Assembly: GCA_032207245.1 (NCBI GenBank)
Contig: CM063510.1
Coordinates: 164,769,428 to 164,833,427, forward strand
Direction of reading: 5' to 3'
DNA: 64,000 nucleotides
Source of the DNA: Pardosa pseudoannulata
Taxonomy: Eukaryota; Arthropoda; Arachnida; Araneae; Lycosidae
How positions within the stretch are numbered: position 1 is the first letter of the stretch; every line of letters begins with the position of its first letter. This document shows, piece after piece, positions 1 to 13,350 of the stretch. The notes below the pieces were generated by a model. The model saw only the letters and a program-made list of their open reading frames with translations, had not been told where the DNA came from and did not search any database. The translations under genes were made by a program, and so were the position numbers.

Positions 1-554
1 CCTTCCGGTATGATTTAATAATTAAAAACTGCATGAAATAACCATTTAATTTTTATTAAAAAACTTGTTTCATTTTACAATTCTTACATATTCTTAATTA
101 AAATCCACTTTTTACATAGTGTTAAATAATATCAGAAACAGTAAAATTAAGAAAATATCAAAGCAAAACATTAATAAGGTATACAGATAATAGTCTTCAA
201 GCTAGTGGTACTTTTCAAAACAAAGTGCAAAGGAATTCTTAATTGTTTACACCGCCAAGTAGTCTCACTTTTAATTGGATTCTTGTAACACACACGGCAT
301 TTCTTAGTAGGTTTTCTTTTATTCTGACTCATTAATTTGGCAATGACTTGTACCAAGTAAACAATATGCAATAGTGACTTGTGATTTTCACAAGTGATAA
401 AAGTGTTGCCAAATTCAGTACACTAGAAATTTTAAACTAAATTAATTACCATATTTAACAGTAACTTTAATCGCATGGCGATTGTAGCTCGTCATTGTGC
501 GTCATGGAATGAAAAACTAATGACAAGTTAGACTCGTCATTTTACCGGAAGGGG
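1..554 (-). mobile_element. piggyBac-like relic, left end at window edge
   Basis: The window opens at ccttccggta, and the complementary end (taccggaagggg) closes at 554, followed by TTAA at 555-558. These are terminal inverted repeats with the TTAA target of piggyBac elements; the left TTAA would lie just outside the window. The inside encodes the end of a transposase on the minus strand (171-371). A subterminal palindromic motif, tgtgattttcaca with flanks, lies near 380-395 and recurs in the element at 13907. Confidence 0.7.
171..371 (-). pseudogene. piggyBac transposase C-terminal cysteine-rich domain, remnant
   Basis: An open stretch of 66 residues holds KKCRVCYKNPIKSETTWRCK, the start of the C-terminal zinc-binding CRD that reads cell-terminus DNA in piggyBac transposases. 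Several later Cys/His positions are lost. The DDD catalytic core is absent, so it cannot transpose by itself. Similarity is judged from memory of the family pattern. Confidence 0.6.
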
Positions 555-558
555 TTAA

Positions 559-1186
559 TGTCTTTACTGTTAAAATTTATTTGAACTATATTTTTACTCC
601 TTACATTCGTTTTTTATGTTTTCATGACATGTTTAAAATGCAAAAGAATTTTTTTATTGCATTCATTTTACGCTTCCTTTCTATAGTGTATAGTATAGAG
701 GTTCCTTTTACGATGTACTGGAGCCCCAAGAAACGGTGAAAATAGAATTTTTTCCCCACCAACTTTTCCAATTTTTTTTCCCAAGATTTTCCGTATGATT
801 AAAAAAAGATGTTTTCAAATCGAATTTATATAAAAAGGAAAAAAAAATTTAATTTTTTAATGTTAGTTCATGAAGTTGACAGGCAAAATTTCAAATTTCT
901 AAATGTATAAAAACTTTTAGGGTTGTGCCAACGAACGAAATACACTCAAAAATTATTGAACTTTGTATTAAAAAATGATGACCATTTCTTAAGGATATGA
1001 AAGCTTTCAGAGGGCCAATCAATTTTAAAAATCATACAGCAAGCAAATTGGTCACTACCAACTGATATTCCTTATAAATAAAAATATTTCAAAATAACGT
1101 TGAAATAGATTCAATCAGTTGATTAAGGAAATTGAATGATCATTAATATTTCTACAAACTTTTGACAAACGCGTAAGACGTTAGCG
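559..1186. other. AT-rich intergenic stretch, nothing identified
   Basis: No open frame, tRNA-like box or inverted repeat of note. It separates the piggyBac relic from the tandem repeats. Confidence 0.5.
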
Positions 1187-1760
1187 AAGTAAAAGAATAA
1201 ATTGCTAAATAAAACGTAATGTATATGATTAAAATTTAAAAAGAAATGTGAAATTGGTTAATTATAGCCAAATTCTATGATGATAAATGAGGCTTCATAT
1301 TCACTGTCGTCTGATTAGTAACAAATGAATCAAACCGTTAACAAAATATATCGTAGTTTTAACGTGCTCTCTTAACCAAGTATCACTGAATAAAACGTAA
1401 TGTATAAGTTTAAAATTTAAAAACAAATTTTGAATTTGTTATTTATAAAGAATTTCTATGATGATAAATAGGACGCTTCATTTCCATTGTCATCTTATTA
1501 GTAACAAACAGATCAAAGAGTTAACTAAATCTGTTATACCGTAGTTTTAACGTGTTCTCTTAACCAAGTAAATGGATAAATCGCTAAATAAAACGTAACG
1601 TATATGATTAAAAGTCAAAAAGAAATGTTGAATTAGTTATTTATAAAGAAACTATGATAAATATGAGGCTTCATTTCCACTGTCATCTGATTAGTAACAA
1701 ATGAATCAAAGCGTTAACAACTAAATTTGTTATATCATAGTTTTAACGTGCTCTCTTAAC
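1187..1760. repeat. Tandem repeat, three ~190-bp units
   Basis: The anchor gttttaacgtg occurs at 1355, 1544 and 1740 (spacing 189 and 196). Each unit also carries aaataaaacgtaa, a 'gatgataaat...gcttcat' block and gtaacaaa before the anchor. Units are diverged by substitutions and small indels. Confidence 0.8.
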
Positions 1761-3254
1761 TTAAACATTTCTTAAAATTTTTGAAACTGTCATATGCTAA
1801 CAAAATTTGTAATGTTCTTTCATTCTTAAATGGCTATTGGTTTAGAAATTAATAGTCATTTTAAAAAAATGACCAAAATGTAACGAGACTCATTGAGTTT
1901 ACGTTTGTTAACACAAATATCTGTCGTGAATCTGTTAATAGACATAAAATTAAAAAAAAACCTCTTGCTAAAAGCATTTATACCTGTATAAACACTAAAA
2001 AATTTAGACTGTAAATGTATTATATACTTATCTATAGAAAACAAACATTTAACTTTGTAATTAAACTAGAATGCACACGTAAAGCAAACATACAGTTCAT
2101 CACGTAAACTCGTTAGAAAAACAGCAAAATGTATCTAAACGTTCAATTCTCAAGGGGCATGACACTCGTTTATAAAAGAAAACCATTATTGCAGTAAATA
2201 TTGGAATTGATTTGTAATTTAGAACAGAGTTAAAGCAGTTAAGAAGAATAAAGTCTAATTTAGTTATTTAGTTTCTTTTAAACCTGTAAAATGCTTTAAT
2301 AATCTGCATCTCAAGTCTACTACAGATGTGTTCTATAAATTCTTTCTACGTAAATCTGTGCAGAGATTTTTAGATACCTCTAGAATTATATTTTATACAA
2401 AAAGAAATGGATGCAGTTAAATATAATGCATTTTGACAGATTTACAATTTGTGTAACAAAATATAGAGTAAACAAACGGATCAAAGGGTTAACTAAATCT
2501 GTGAGATCGGAGTTTTAACGTGTTCTTTTAACTTAAATATTTCTTAAAAATTTTAAAACAGTAATATGCTAACAAAATTAGTAAAGTTCTTTCATTTTTA
2601 AATGGCTATTAGTTTACAGATTAATGGTTATTTAAAAAAAATGGCCAAGATGTAACGAGACTCATTGACATTACGTTTGTTAACACGAATATCTGTCTTG
2701 AATCTGTTAATAGACAAAATTTAAAAAAAAAAAAAACCTCTTGATAAAAGCATTTATAATTGTACAAACACTTAAAAAATACAGACTGTAAACTCATTGA
2801 TATCTACTTATCTATAGAATACAAACATTTAACCTTGTAATTGAACTAGAATGCACACGTAAAGCAAATATACAATTCGTCACGTAAACTCGTTAGAAAA
2901 ATAGCAAAATGTATCTAAACGTTCAATTTTAATGGGGCATGACACTCGTTTTAAAAGAAAACCATTATTACAGTAAATGTTGGAATTTATTTGTAATTTA
3001 GAATCGAGTTTAAAGCAGTTAAGAAGAATAAAGTCAAATTTAGTTATTTAGTTTCTTTTAAACCTGTAAAATGCTTTTATAATCTTTGAATCTCAAGACT
3101 ACCACACATTGTTCTATTAATGCTTTCTACTTAAATCGGTGCAGGAATTTTTCTATACCTCTAGAATTGTATTTTACATTAAAAAAATTGACACAGTAAA
3201 ATACAATGCATTTAGACAGATTAAACATTTGTGTGTAACAAAATATAGAGTCAA
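1740..3254. repeat. Tandem duplication, two ~770-bp units
   Basis: 1740-2472 and 2512-3254 align over their length: both begin gttttaacgtg..ctt, pass through 'catatgctaacaaaatt' / 'atggctatt' and 'acgtaaactcgttagaaaa', and end 'acaaaatatagagt'. The 2466-2512 joint is another copy of the end of the 190-bp unit, so the two periodicities are nested. Confidence 0.85.
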
Positions 3255-3650
3255 CTTTATACTTACTTTTCCATTCGCAGTTTTACCTTATAGAACCTGA
3301 CAGAAAATTCGTAAACATAATTTAACGCTTGAATCTTCAACACAAAGTAAGACTAAAACACAGTTTGTAATGCTTAGAATTTCAAAGACAACAAAACACA
3401 GGTAAAAGACATTTATAGTTTCCATTTGCTAAGAAATGCTATAAGTTATACGCAAGAGTAACTTTTAAAATGGAGAAAATACAGATATAAGTTTATTTTA
3501 CATACATGTTTATAAATGCGAGAACTCAATGACCTAATTAAAACAATTCGACATTCTAAAAGCAAAGCCCGTTCAATTTACTTCGTTGTGTTAAATTGTA
3601 AAACAGTATAAGAATTCACAAAATTTATAAAAAGAATTATTTACCTTAAG
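3255..3650. other. AT-rich intergenic stretch, nothing identified
   Basis: No gene, repeat or RNA signal recognised between the tandem units and the next repeat block. Confidence 0.45.
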
Positions 3651-3654
3651 TGCC

Positions 3655-4262
3655 CGTCAGATAGTCAACCATTGAAAACGCCGTGTTTCAAAGTCTGAGA
3701 ACCCTGTAGCTATAACTATGGTGGAGCTATCAACTCTCGACAATCTAAACGCCCAGCCACACTATGGTCCACTGTTAGCCATTACCACCGTCTGGAGAGG
3801 GTATGGCTTACCGAGGTCGACGATAAAATGGCCTTGGTGTAGAATGTCTTCGAAAGCGGCTTTTCCCTACAGATCAAAGACAACCAGCATGCGCCACCAA
3901 AGTGCGCAATAGATTCTATTGATGCATACACGCTCTCTGTTCATTTAGTGGCCCAATGAGTGGATGCAATGCGTGAACCATCTTTCTAGGTAGCCATCAG
4001 AACCAATAGTGAAGTGGTGAACCATAGTGTGGAGGCTACATAATAAGTGATTGCGTCAGAAAAGTCATGACGCCATTCACTATCAAGAAATACTAGCCAT
4101 CAAAACCAGTGGAGGTTCTAGGCATAGATAGCTAGTATCTATCAAGAAATACTAGCCATCAGAACCAGTAGTGGAGTGGTGAACCATAGTGTGGAGGCTA
4201 CATAATAAGTGATTGCGTCAGAAAAATCATGACGTCATTCACTATCAAGAAACACTCACTCA
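3655..4262. repeat. Higher-GC unknown repeat with ~166-bp tandem copy
   Basis: The block from ccatcagaacca at 3992 recurs from 4158, including 'gtggtgaaccatagtgtgg', 'ctacataataagtgattgc' and 'gtcatgacg.cattcactat'. Upstream, 3700-3780 contains partial reverse-complement matches such as cacactatggt against accatagtgtg, so the block is partly a foldback. No coding capacity; family not recognised. Confidence 0.6.
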
Positions 4263-4960
4263 TTCAAATAAGTCAAGTTGAATCTCTTTTCAAAAGTTAA
4301 AGCAACCAAATTTATATTTTTCTATAGCTTTTTCTTCACTGCTGAATCGAGAACAACTCGAGAGGTTTGGCAACAAATGAGTTGTTTAGAGCTTGCTATT
4401 GTCCATTTAAACAATATTTAGAAATAAACACTATCAAAAAAAGTTCAAAGCACTTTATAAAAACCATTTTTGTCTAAAAAAAATAGAACAAAGGCCTGAT
4501 CTTACCGAGTTTAACTACTCATTTAGTTATAGCGAATTTGAGGAAATCGTAAAATCAATGTTAAGATTACACAGAGTTCAATTGTATGTCGTTTAATCTA
4601 CGGTTATTTCTAATCAACTGTTATGCAATTCATCCTCGATTTGTCACACGCACTTTTTTATTTTAAGAAGAGATGGTATTATTAGGATAAAAATAAATTT
4701 AGAATTTTTTTTATTAGAACCATTCTCACGTTTATAGTCTTTTTAAAAGGTACACGTTTCTTTTTGTTGTTATACATTTTACATACATGACAAGCAAGAA
4801 ATGTGACAATAAACGATTTATGCAGTACACATCTCAACTTATGACTATTTTGGCTTTCGTTTCACACGGAAGGGCAAGCATATTTGGCTATCGTAAATAT
4901 AAATATGAATTAGAAGGGCATTAAAGTAGGTCGTGACTTTGCGTGAAATCCCCTAATGGG
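4263..4960. other. AT-rich intergenic stretch, nothing identified
   Basis: No feature recognised. Confidence 0.4.
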
Positions 4961-5272
4961 GCTTAGGCCCTTACTCTGGACGTTGCGGTTCCTTTCGAAC
5001 CTCTTTTTGTGACGTGTTTTGACGTCAGCTTGTCATTATGTGAGCAAATGATCAAGCTGACGTCAAAGTGACGTCACAACGAAGGTTCGAAACGAACCGC
5101 AAATCCAGACTGACCTCTTACTCTGACGTTAAGAGTCGGTTAGCACGTTCGTTGTGACGTCACTTTGACGTCAGCTTGATCATTTGGTAGCATAATGTCT
5201 GCAAACTGACGTCAAAGTGACATCACAACGAACGTGCGAACCCACTCTCAACGGTCAGAGTAAGTCCTAATT
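4955..5272. mobile_element. Two adjacent foldback (MITE-like) units rich in TGACGTCA
   Basis: Unit 1 (about 4975-5113) pairs 'ctctggacgttgcggttc' with 'gaaccgcaaatccagac'. Unit 2 (about 5118-5266) pairs 'ttactctgacgttaagagt' with 'actctcaacggtcagagtaa'. Both arms contain tgacgtca or one-base variants, several times each, next to 'agcttgatcatt'. Such near-perfect hairpins with no ORF are typical of foldback MITEs; TGACGTCA is also the palindromic CREB/ATF recognition site. Confidence 0.7.
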
Positions 5273-5445
5273 ACATGAAAGACTTTCATCCAAAATTAAA
5301 AATTAACCCTATTTTTCACGCTCTTATTAAAAATTGTGTCACACATAACTTACAGAATTTTCCGCTGTATAAAAGATATTTAAATAAATCTTTCCGTACA
5401 AATCTTCCAGATGTATAACGATTTCCCCCCATAGATTAACACAAT

Positions 5446-5640
5446 AGCTTAGTTTGTGGAGCTATGGTCTAATGTTTTGCTAAGCGAGATCGAGACCTAC
5501 TGCTTAAAGTCGATTCCGAACATCCATGCTAGAACGGAATTCGAACCCGTGAACTATTCTATACCGGAGTACACGGCGGATCACCGTGGACTCCGGTATA
5601 GAATACCATCACCCTACCATTCGGTCATCGTTCAGCATAG
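5446..5640 (-). repeat. tRNA-derived SINE (family S1), copy with internal inverted repeat
   Basis: The shared S1 body 'gctatggtct...gagacctactgcttaaag.cgattccgaac' is followed by a B-box (reverse of tcgaacc) and a degenerate A-box side 'ccctaccattcggtcatcgttc'. The head is at the right, so it reads on the minus strand. It has gained a near-perfect inverted repeat (5556-5576 against 5584-5604). Confidence 0.7.
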
Positions 5641-6130
5641 ATTAATATGAAGCTGGAAAATCCAACACAGCCGGTACTCAAACACTTTAACGTAAATACA
5701 TATTTCATAAGGTACAAGAGAGTTTTTCGTTTCTATGTAATTTGTTAATAAACTGAAAAGCCCAAATATTATGCTCCTTAAAAATGACTTCTTCACTAGC
5801 TGTGAAGAGTGAAGTTTCAGGTATTTAGGAAACTAATCCTGTTATATCTGACAGAAAATTTATTAAAACTCTTTATGGTTGATACTTTTTTATAAGCTAA
5901 TATATTAATGAAATGTGTGCATTGATTATGGTGAAACAATAGGTGCTGGTCCTGTTGCGAAAAGTAGAGCTCCAAATGAAACAAGACTCAAACTGTTTAT
6001 ACATGTAAAATATTGTTTCTAGATATCTAAAACAAAATTTGTACGTGCATGTTCAAAAAAGACTAAACAATAATATATTTTTATAGAGATACAATTTAAA
6101 GCTGATATATTTTTTTTGTAAATTATATAG
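5641..6130. other. AT-rich intergenic stretch, nothing identified
   Basis: No feature recognised before the target duplication at 6131. Confidence 0.4.
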
Positions 6131-6506
6131 AACATATAGTTGTTGTTGTTGTTGTTTCTCATACCACTTGGACAAACGAAGCATGATAGCCAGCTGGATA
6201 TTCGATTTAAGGCTAAGGAGTGTGCCTTTCGTTTTAACGAGCGTTTTAAGGTGAAATAACGACTTTGCTCATGTGGGTCCTCGTAATATTGAAGCAGGGA
6301 CCAAGCAGAAGACCCATAGACTTGATGTCTGCCACCCCCAGAGGTACTGATGGAAAGAACTTGGAGGACATTGTGACCACAAACATATTTTAAGTGCCTC
6401 AGTCACCTTTAACGAACACGATCGTCTCGGGTTCCGAACCCGCAACCTCTCAGTTACGTGATCGTTGCCTTTACCGACTGAGCTACCGCGGTTCTATAAC
6501 ATATAG
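6131..6506 (-). repeat. tRNA-derived SINE (family S2) with target-site duplication
   Basis: On the minus strand it begins with a tRNA-like head (A-box ggtagctcagtcggtaaagg, B-box ggttcggaaccc) ending at 6497, and finishes with a (CAA)n tail at 6140-6156. Both sides carry aacatatag (6131-6139 and 6498-6506), a 9-bp target duplication. The body is about 360 bp. The head is too diverged and lacks a tRNA 3' half fold, so it is not a working tRNA gene. Confidence 0.8.
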
Positions 6507-6516
6507 TAATATATAT

Positions 6517-6641
<125 letters not shown>

Positions 6642-7094
6642 ATGAGACGGACATCCTGTCGACTTCTGTAATGGGACGGACTTCTCGATGGGTGGTTGCA
6701 GTCATGGCCATAAAAATGACACCGTTTTAGCTAAAGACCTTTATTAAGATAACGTTGGAGGACGGGTTTCCACTTTATCATAGGTACAGGACAAACTGAA
6801 GGGTCAGCTAGCATGAGTTATATGTACAAGACTCTTAACACCTGTTCCAACATCTGTGGGAAAATATCTCTAGAAAAATCTGTCTCCGACAGCGTGTATC
6901 TCCTTTTTATTTGGAAATTTCCTAAATTGTCCGCTAGGGCCATGTAGGATTATAATTGGACAGGTCCCTTCTCTGAGGACGTAAACTGTAGCCCCAGTGA
7001 TCAACTTAGGTTAGGGGTTAAAAAGGGAAATGCAAAATGACGCGGGAATTTTTAGCCCTTTATTTAAGTTTTGAAAACCCCTGAGAATTTTCCT

Positions 7095-7533
<439 letters not shown>

Positions 7534-7622
<89 letters not shown>
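7534..7622. repeat. (TA)n microsatellite
   Basis: About 85 bp of TA abutting the right end of R1 copy 1. Confidence 0.95.
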
Positions 7623-7623
<1 letters not shown>

Positions 7624-9910
7624 CATATAGCGTTATGTGTATCTAGTACAAAATATTTTGCAACGATCACTTCCATAGTATTTGGATTAGAGCAAGACAC
7701 ATTTTATTTTAGACTCAATTTTTCAAAACCAAAATAGAGTCTATAAAAAAGGAATGTTTGAGAGTCGCCTTTATTATTCTGGAGAACATTTGTAGGGTTG
7801 GGAATTTAGATGTTACAACAGAATAGATGGTAACAGAAAGAAATCGTCAGACATTTAGTTGATGTTCAGTTTACAGCAACTGATTTTTCAGTAGCAATGC
7901 TCTTGTTTGTGAATATTTTTACAAAACAGGTTTCGGGAAAATCATTTCTCCCAAGGCTTCAATGTCCTCTTAAACTTTTTAGAGTGCTCAGGAAATTTAA
8001 TTTGTTTTTAAGTCCACCCAACTCCTATGGAACGATTACCCAAAATTTAGCAAAATTTTAAATTATTTACTTACAAAATTTTACAATTTATAAAGTGTGT
8101 GTATGTGGTCTTTTCCATTCAACCTCACTCGCTCTTTAGGTATTTGTGTCTTTCAAAGCCAGAAGTTTTTCACGAGAATCAGAAATAAATCGGGAATACA
8201 AAATTGAGAAAAACCTATCTCCCACAAAAAAAAAACAAAGAAATTCACATATGTTTTAAAGGGTGTTTTTCTGGAACTTAGTTTAAAATAAAGGAAGCCA
8301 AGGATCCTTTTTTAAAGGATCTTACTATTTCAAATAGTTTTTAACATTATGTGCGGGTACATTTCGCAGCGAAATTGTACCGGGAGCGGGCGTTTTGTGC
8401 ATAAATTTAGTTATTCAGTTACATCTCAATAGATCGAAAATTATTTCCTTTTTTAACCAACTTTTCGTATTTTATATTGAACTATATAAACAAATATATA
8501 AATAACAACCATAAGATTTTTGTAGACAAACAATATATTTACTAGTTAAATTTATAATAGTATCGCAAATGTGAAAAATCAAATAGAAATAGTAGTGTAT
8601 GGTTTCAATTTTTTCTCGTTCTGTGGTTCCGCATGGACTGATGTAAAATCTAGTTTATATTTGTCCAAATTTTTCCAGAATCTATGTAGTAGACAAAAAC
8701 TTCGTTTTTCTAAGTATATACCGTTATTTTTGTACCCACAAACAAACCCGTACTAGTACGTGACCCGCGCTCAAGTATCAATGGTCAGAAAAAGTACTAG
8801 TACGTGTCCCACATACAATGTGTTAAAAACTTTAGATGACCTTTCAAATCCTGTTTTTTTTTCATTCTCCCCCCCTAAAAGTTTAAATTTTGAACTCATA
8901 TATATATATACACAAAAATTAAAACTAAATATAATAAAACTAAAGGGAAAAATATTAAAAAGTTCTGAGCTTTTTGCACGATATTTGCCAATTCAACGGT
9001 ACACTATGCGTTTCAATGTAATAATTTTAAATAGTACCTAATCTAGAAATCTGAAGTAGTTAAAGACTGCTAGTATCTTTGCAATATCACTTACACTAAT
9101 GACGGTTTAGCTGGACCAGTACTGTTATCGTCTCTCTCTGATGGACTCCCTGGGACTTCTCTCTAGTTCAATCTCTCATTTAAAGTTATATTATATAAAT
9201 CGTTCATTAGACTGATAATGAACTTCAGCTATAAGGTACGCTTTGAGATTAGAATGGATTATCTATGTTTAAGACATCTGAATCATGCCTTATCCGTTTA
9301 ATATTATATTACGCTTATTTAATGACTTAGTTTAAATACCTAACCCAGTCTCGCACAAGATTCCAATAATAATACAGCTTTAGGTTACGATACTTATGCC
9401 AACCATATGCAAATGTGCATGAGAAAAAGATCGAATCAAGACAAGGTTGGCTATTTTGCGTAAATGGCTTTTTAATCAATTTTGTTCCTACTGAATGAAT
9501 CATATGCGCATGTGTCCATTTATATATTATCTTTTCAGCCAATCTCGTATTTGCGCAATGTCCAGTTTCTGGATGTCTTTCCTACATAAATCTGTATTGC
9601 TGGTAGAGTACATTCTTTACCCCTCCTTCATTCAGCTAGTCGTTCTGGATAAATATAATAAACTTAATACAACAGTATTATTATCTCTATCAACTGTCAT
9701 AAATTCCATGTCTTTCAGATTCCTTTGAATATCACAGATACTTTACACTATCCGAGAAATAGCGACAAATGGCGCGAAACTGCCGAAGTTTTCTCGGGAA
9801 AGTATATCTCATTGGGAGAAAGGGCAAATTAAATATTACGTATTGGATGAACCGATTTTAGGTTTCACGGAATTGAAATACCATTTGTTCTCATGCCAGA
9901 ACTGAATTTG
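7623..9910. other. AT-rich intergenic stretch, no gene seen
   Basis: Only small structures: a hairpin at about 8357-8385 (gggtacatttcg / cgaaattgtacc) and two copies of the palindrome gtactagtacgtg near 8749 and 8797. The open frames here are short and show no known motif. Confidence 0.5.
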
Positions 9911-10020
9911 GGCGTCACCAGGGCCGTAACTAGGTTCTTTAGCACCCGTGGCAAAAAAAAAACTAGTCTGCGCCCCTGGCACCAAATATAGTGAGAAAAT
10001 ACATAAACGTGTGTGTGTGT

Positions 10021-10468
<448 letters not shown>

Positions 10469-11068
10469 GAATGAACTGACAAAATATTTTGTTAACTCTT
10501 AAAATGTTCCTAGAATATTAAATTTTTAAAAAAATTCTATTCTTCCTTATTAATACTTAAATATTTTTTAATACATTAGGGGTATTATTTTGCTGATAAA
10601 CTAAATAATGTATTTGAGGGGAATATTTTTTTATTTAAACATTGAATTTTCATAAAAAAGTTGACAAATTTCTTAATTCAAATTTAGTTTTAATAACTTT
10701 AATAAATTCAAAACGAATACCTGGAATTATATTAAGACCTATTAGGAGTGTTTGGTAAACACTGTGTAAGAATCTATAACAAGTTTAGTCTCGAGAAGCA
10801 TTTTGAAAAATAAGAAATTTCGTAAAAATAATTTTTAAACACACTGGATTTTATAATAATTAAAGGTATTTTTCAACTTTTCCTTATTTCTATTTGGAAC
10901 GAATTGTCCTCTTTCAGATCCCATTTTTCTCAGGGTGCAGCGCCCCTAATACTGACGCCTCTAAGAGATGTGCCCATGACAAATGCCACCTTTACCATGC
11001 CCTAGTTATGGCTCTGGGCGTCACAGTCAAGGGGTTAAAAATCAACATGTCCAAACCTTCATCTACAT

Positions 11069-11843
11069 CAGGGGTGAGCAAATACTTTTAAGCGCGTGCC
11101 AAAATGAAAATTTCAAAATGTCTCCCGGGCTGGAGGATTATACCGAATACGCTGGGCACATGCGATTGTTTTGGGTGGAGTTTTTTCCCTGCCCAAGAAA
11201 TTTTTTTGACAAAAACACTATAAGTATCATTTTAAAGCATTTGGACAGAGAATAAAATAATGACAATTAATAAAAGATAATAGTAATAATAAATTGTCTT
11301 ACTTAGGTGTATATGTGTGAACCATTTGTGCCCAGTAAAATATGTCACTTAATTTTTAAACAAATATGATCCATTATATTAAATTAATGGTCATTAAATA
11401 AATCAATGTAAGATTTTTTTATATTTATTTATATCTTAATGATACAAATTATTTTATTTTGATCACAGTTATTACATTTTTATATTTATATTACATCTTG
11501 TAAATATAATAGCGAATATAATTATAAAAAGGAAAGACAAACATCAAATCTTAAAATAGAATAGTTTTAGTTAATGCGAAACATGAAATATGGAATGTTC
11601 ATTTGATATTATTTCTTCAAAATTTGAATACAAATCAGATGTAGCAATCCTTAATACCGAGTGTAGATTTTCGTCAAATTATAATACTCTCTATTATTTA
11701 TATATTTTTCATTATTCATATGTACATTACGCATACAAATACTGTTTATTTCAACAAAATCGCATATCAGAGAATAAAAAAATTGCATGCAGGATTTTTC
11801 AAGGGCCAGATCTGTCCTGCGGGCCAGCTTTTGCCCACGTCTG
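11069..11843. mobile_element. hAT-type non-autonomous element (CAGGGGTGAGCAAA family)
   Basis: The left end caggggtgagcaaa and the right end (complement of cagacgtgggcaaaagctgg) are hAT-like inverted repeats. Flanks atctacat (11061-11068) and acctacat (11844-11851) match at 7 of 8 positions. 'gggccagatctg...gcgggccag' near the right is typical of this family. The interior is AT-rich with no transposase. Confidence 0.8.
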
Positions 11844-12029
11844 ACCTACATGTATAATTAAGCACAGAAAGTGATGCTAAATTTGTCAACCACTTGTGAT
11901 AAGTTGTACTGTGAAGAAATTTTTTTACTCTTTTAATGATTGTAAACGATCTTTCAACACTTATTTTAATTTTAACAAGTTTTTTAAAACATCTTGTATG
12001 AATACATTGAAATTATTTTGAAGAGGGAT

Positions 12030-12262
12030 CAGATTCCCTCCTTTATAAAAATACTCCTTGACTGCAGTGCTTGTTCCAAACTAGCTAACCCACCATACAA
12101 GGGGTGTAGGGGTTTAACCCCCCCCCTTAGTCAGACAAAATGGCAAAATTAAAAATTTTAGTAGAAATTATGCAGGCTATTATTTTTTAGAATTATGACC
12201 CCCCCCTTGAAAATTATGAACCCCCTCTTGAAAAAATTCTGCCTGTGCCACTGCTCCATAAA
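12030..12262. mobile_element. Possible hAT MITE fragment with C-rich ends
   Basis: Contains 'caaggggtgtaggggtttaacccccccccttag' and 'gaccccccccttgaaaattatgaaccccc', ending with the complement of CAGTGGCACAGGC. C-runs near hAT-like ends recur in the MITEs at 22388, 35282, 37516 and 54647. No matching target duplication found. Confidence 0.4.
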
Positions 12263-13080
12263 ATCTATTTCTCTACAATTATCCCAGAAATATATCAACA
12301 CGATAATGCAAATGAAAGAAACATGAGATTTAAAAAAGAAAAATTTATTAAAATACTGAGCAATTGACACATAAAATAAATTAAAGTACTTTGACATAAT
12401 GAAATATTGAGAAATAAAAGATCCAGCATAATAAACGCTATAAAAACAGGAAAACTTAATTATCTGAAAAACACTCACTCGCAAACAACAAGTACACACA
12501 GAGTAACAATATTAAAAACCGATAAAATAAAAAATTGTAAATATTCATAGAACTGTGATGACAATAAGCATTAAAAAACAGGAATGGAAAACATTGATTA
12601 ACATAATATAATTACAAAAAGCAAATTAAAATCCATGAATATGAAATGAAGTAAATAAAATGTCACCTCCTATAGTTACAGAGCTACAAACTATAAAAAC
12701 ATATTTTCTCGATTTGTATAGTCCATTATATGGGTATCAAAAATGCATTTTAAACAGTTAAATATTGACATTTGTTTAGTCTTTACACAGTATATAAATA
12801 TTTCTTAAAAAATGCATTTCACTTTGTAAATCAGTTGTCTATCTGAAAATCCATTAAGTCAGAATTGAAAATTAGAACATACAAACAAAATAAGCAGCTA
12901 TAAAAAATATGGGATTATTATAAAAACACATATTAGTATAAATTTTATAAATAGCACTTGATACCTTACTAGTTGAATAAAGTATTTCAATATTTGCTTA
13001 AACAAAGATTGAAAAATAAAAGAAAATCCCTTTATAATGCTTTAAAGAGCACTGACTCAAATTTAGGGAAATAACAAGCC
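12263..13080. other. AT-rich intergenic stretch, nothing identified
   Basis: No coding, RNA or repeat signal recognised. Confidence 0.45.
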
Positions 13081-13082
13081 TA

Positions 13083-13094
13083 ACTGTGATATAC

Positions 13095-13141
<47 letters not shown>
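13083..13141. repeat. (TA)n microsatellite
   Basis: About 45 bp of TA with flanking TACA. Confidence 0.9.
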
Positions 13142-13142
<1 letters not shown>

Positions 13143-13179
13143 CATAAATACAATGTATCAGTATCAAAATGAGTTGAGG

Positions 13180-13350
13180 GTTAGGTTGGATTGGAAGCAC
13201 TATGGTCTACTTTTTGCAACACGAGGGCTAATAAGACCGGGACCTACTGCTTAAAGCCAATTCCGAACGACTACGAACGTCTATGCCACAGTGAGACTTG
13301 AACACACAAACTCCGGTTCTGAAGGTCAGTGCCCTAACCATTAGGCCAAA
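13180..13350 (-). repeat. SINE family S1 copy
   Basis: Shared body 'gcactatggtctactttttgcaacacgagggctaat.agaccgggacctactgcttaaagcc' then diverged B- and A-box complements and 'ccctaaccattaggcc'. Head at right. Confidence 0.85.

Noticed and set aside
6420..6497. Possible tRNA gene on the minus strand
   Set aside because: A- and B-boxes are present but the sequence continues into a SINE body with a (CAA)n tail and target duplication, and no acceptor-stem partner is seen.
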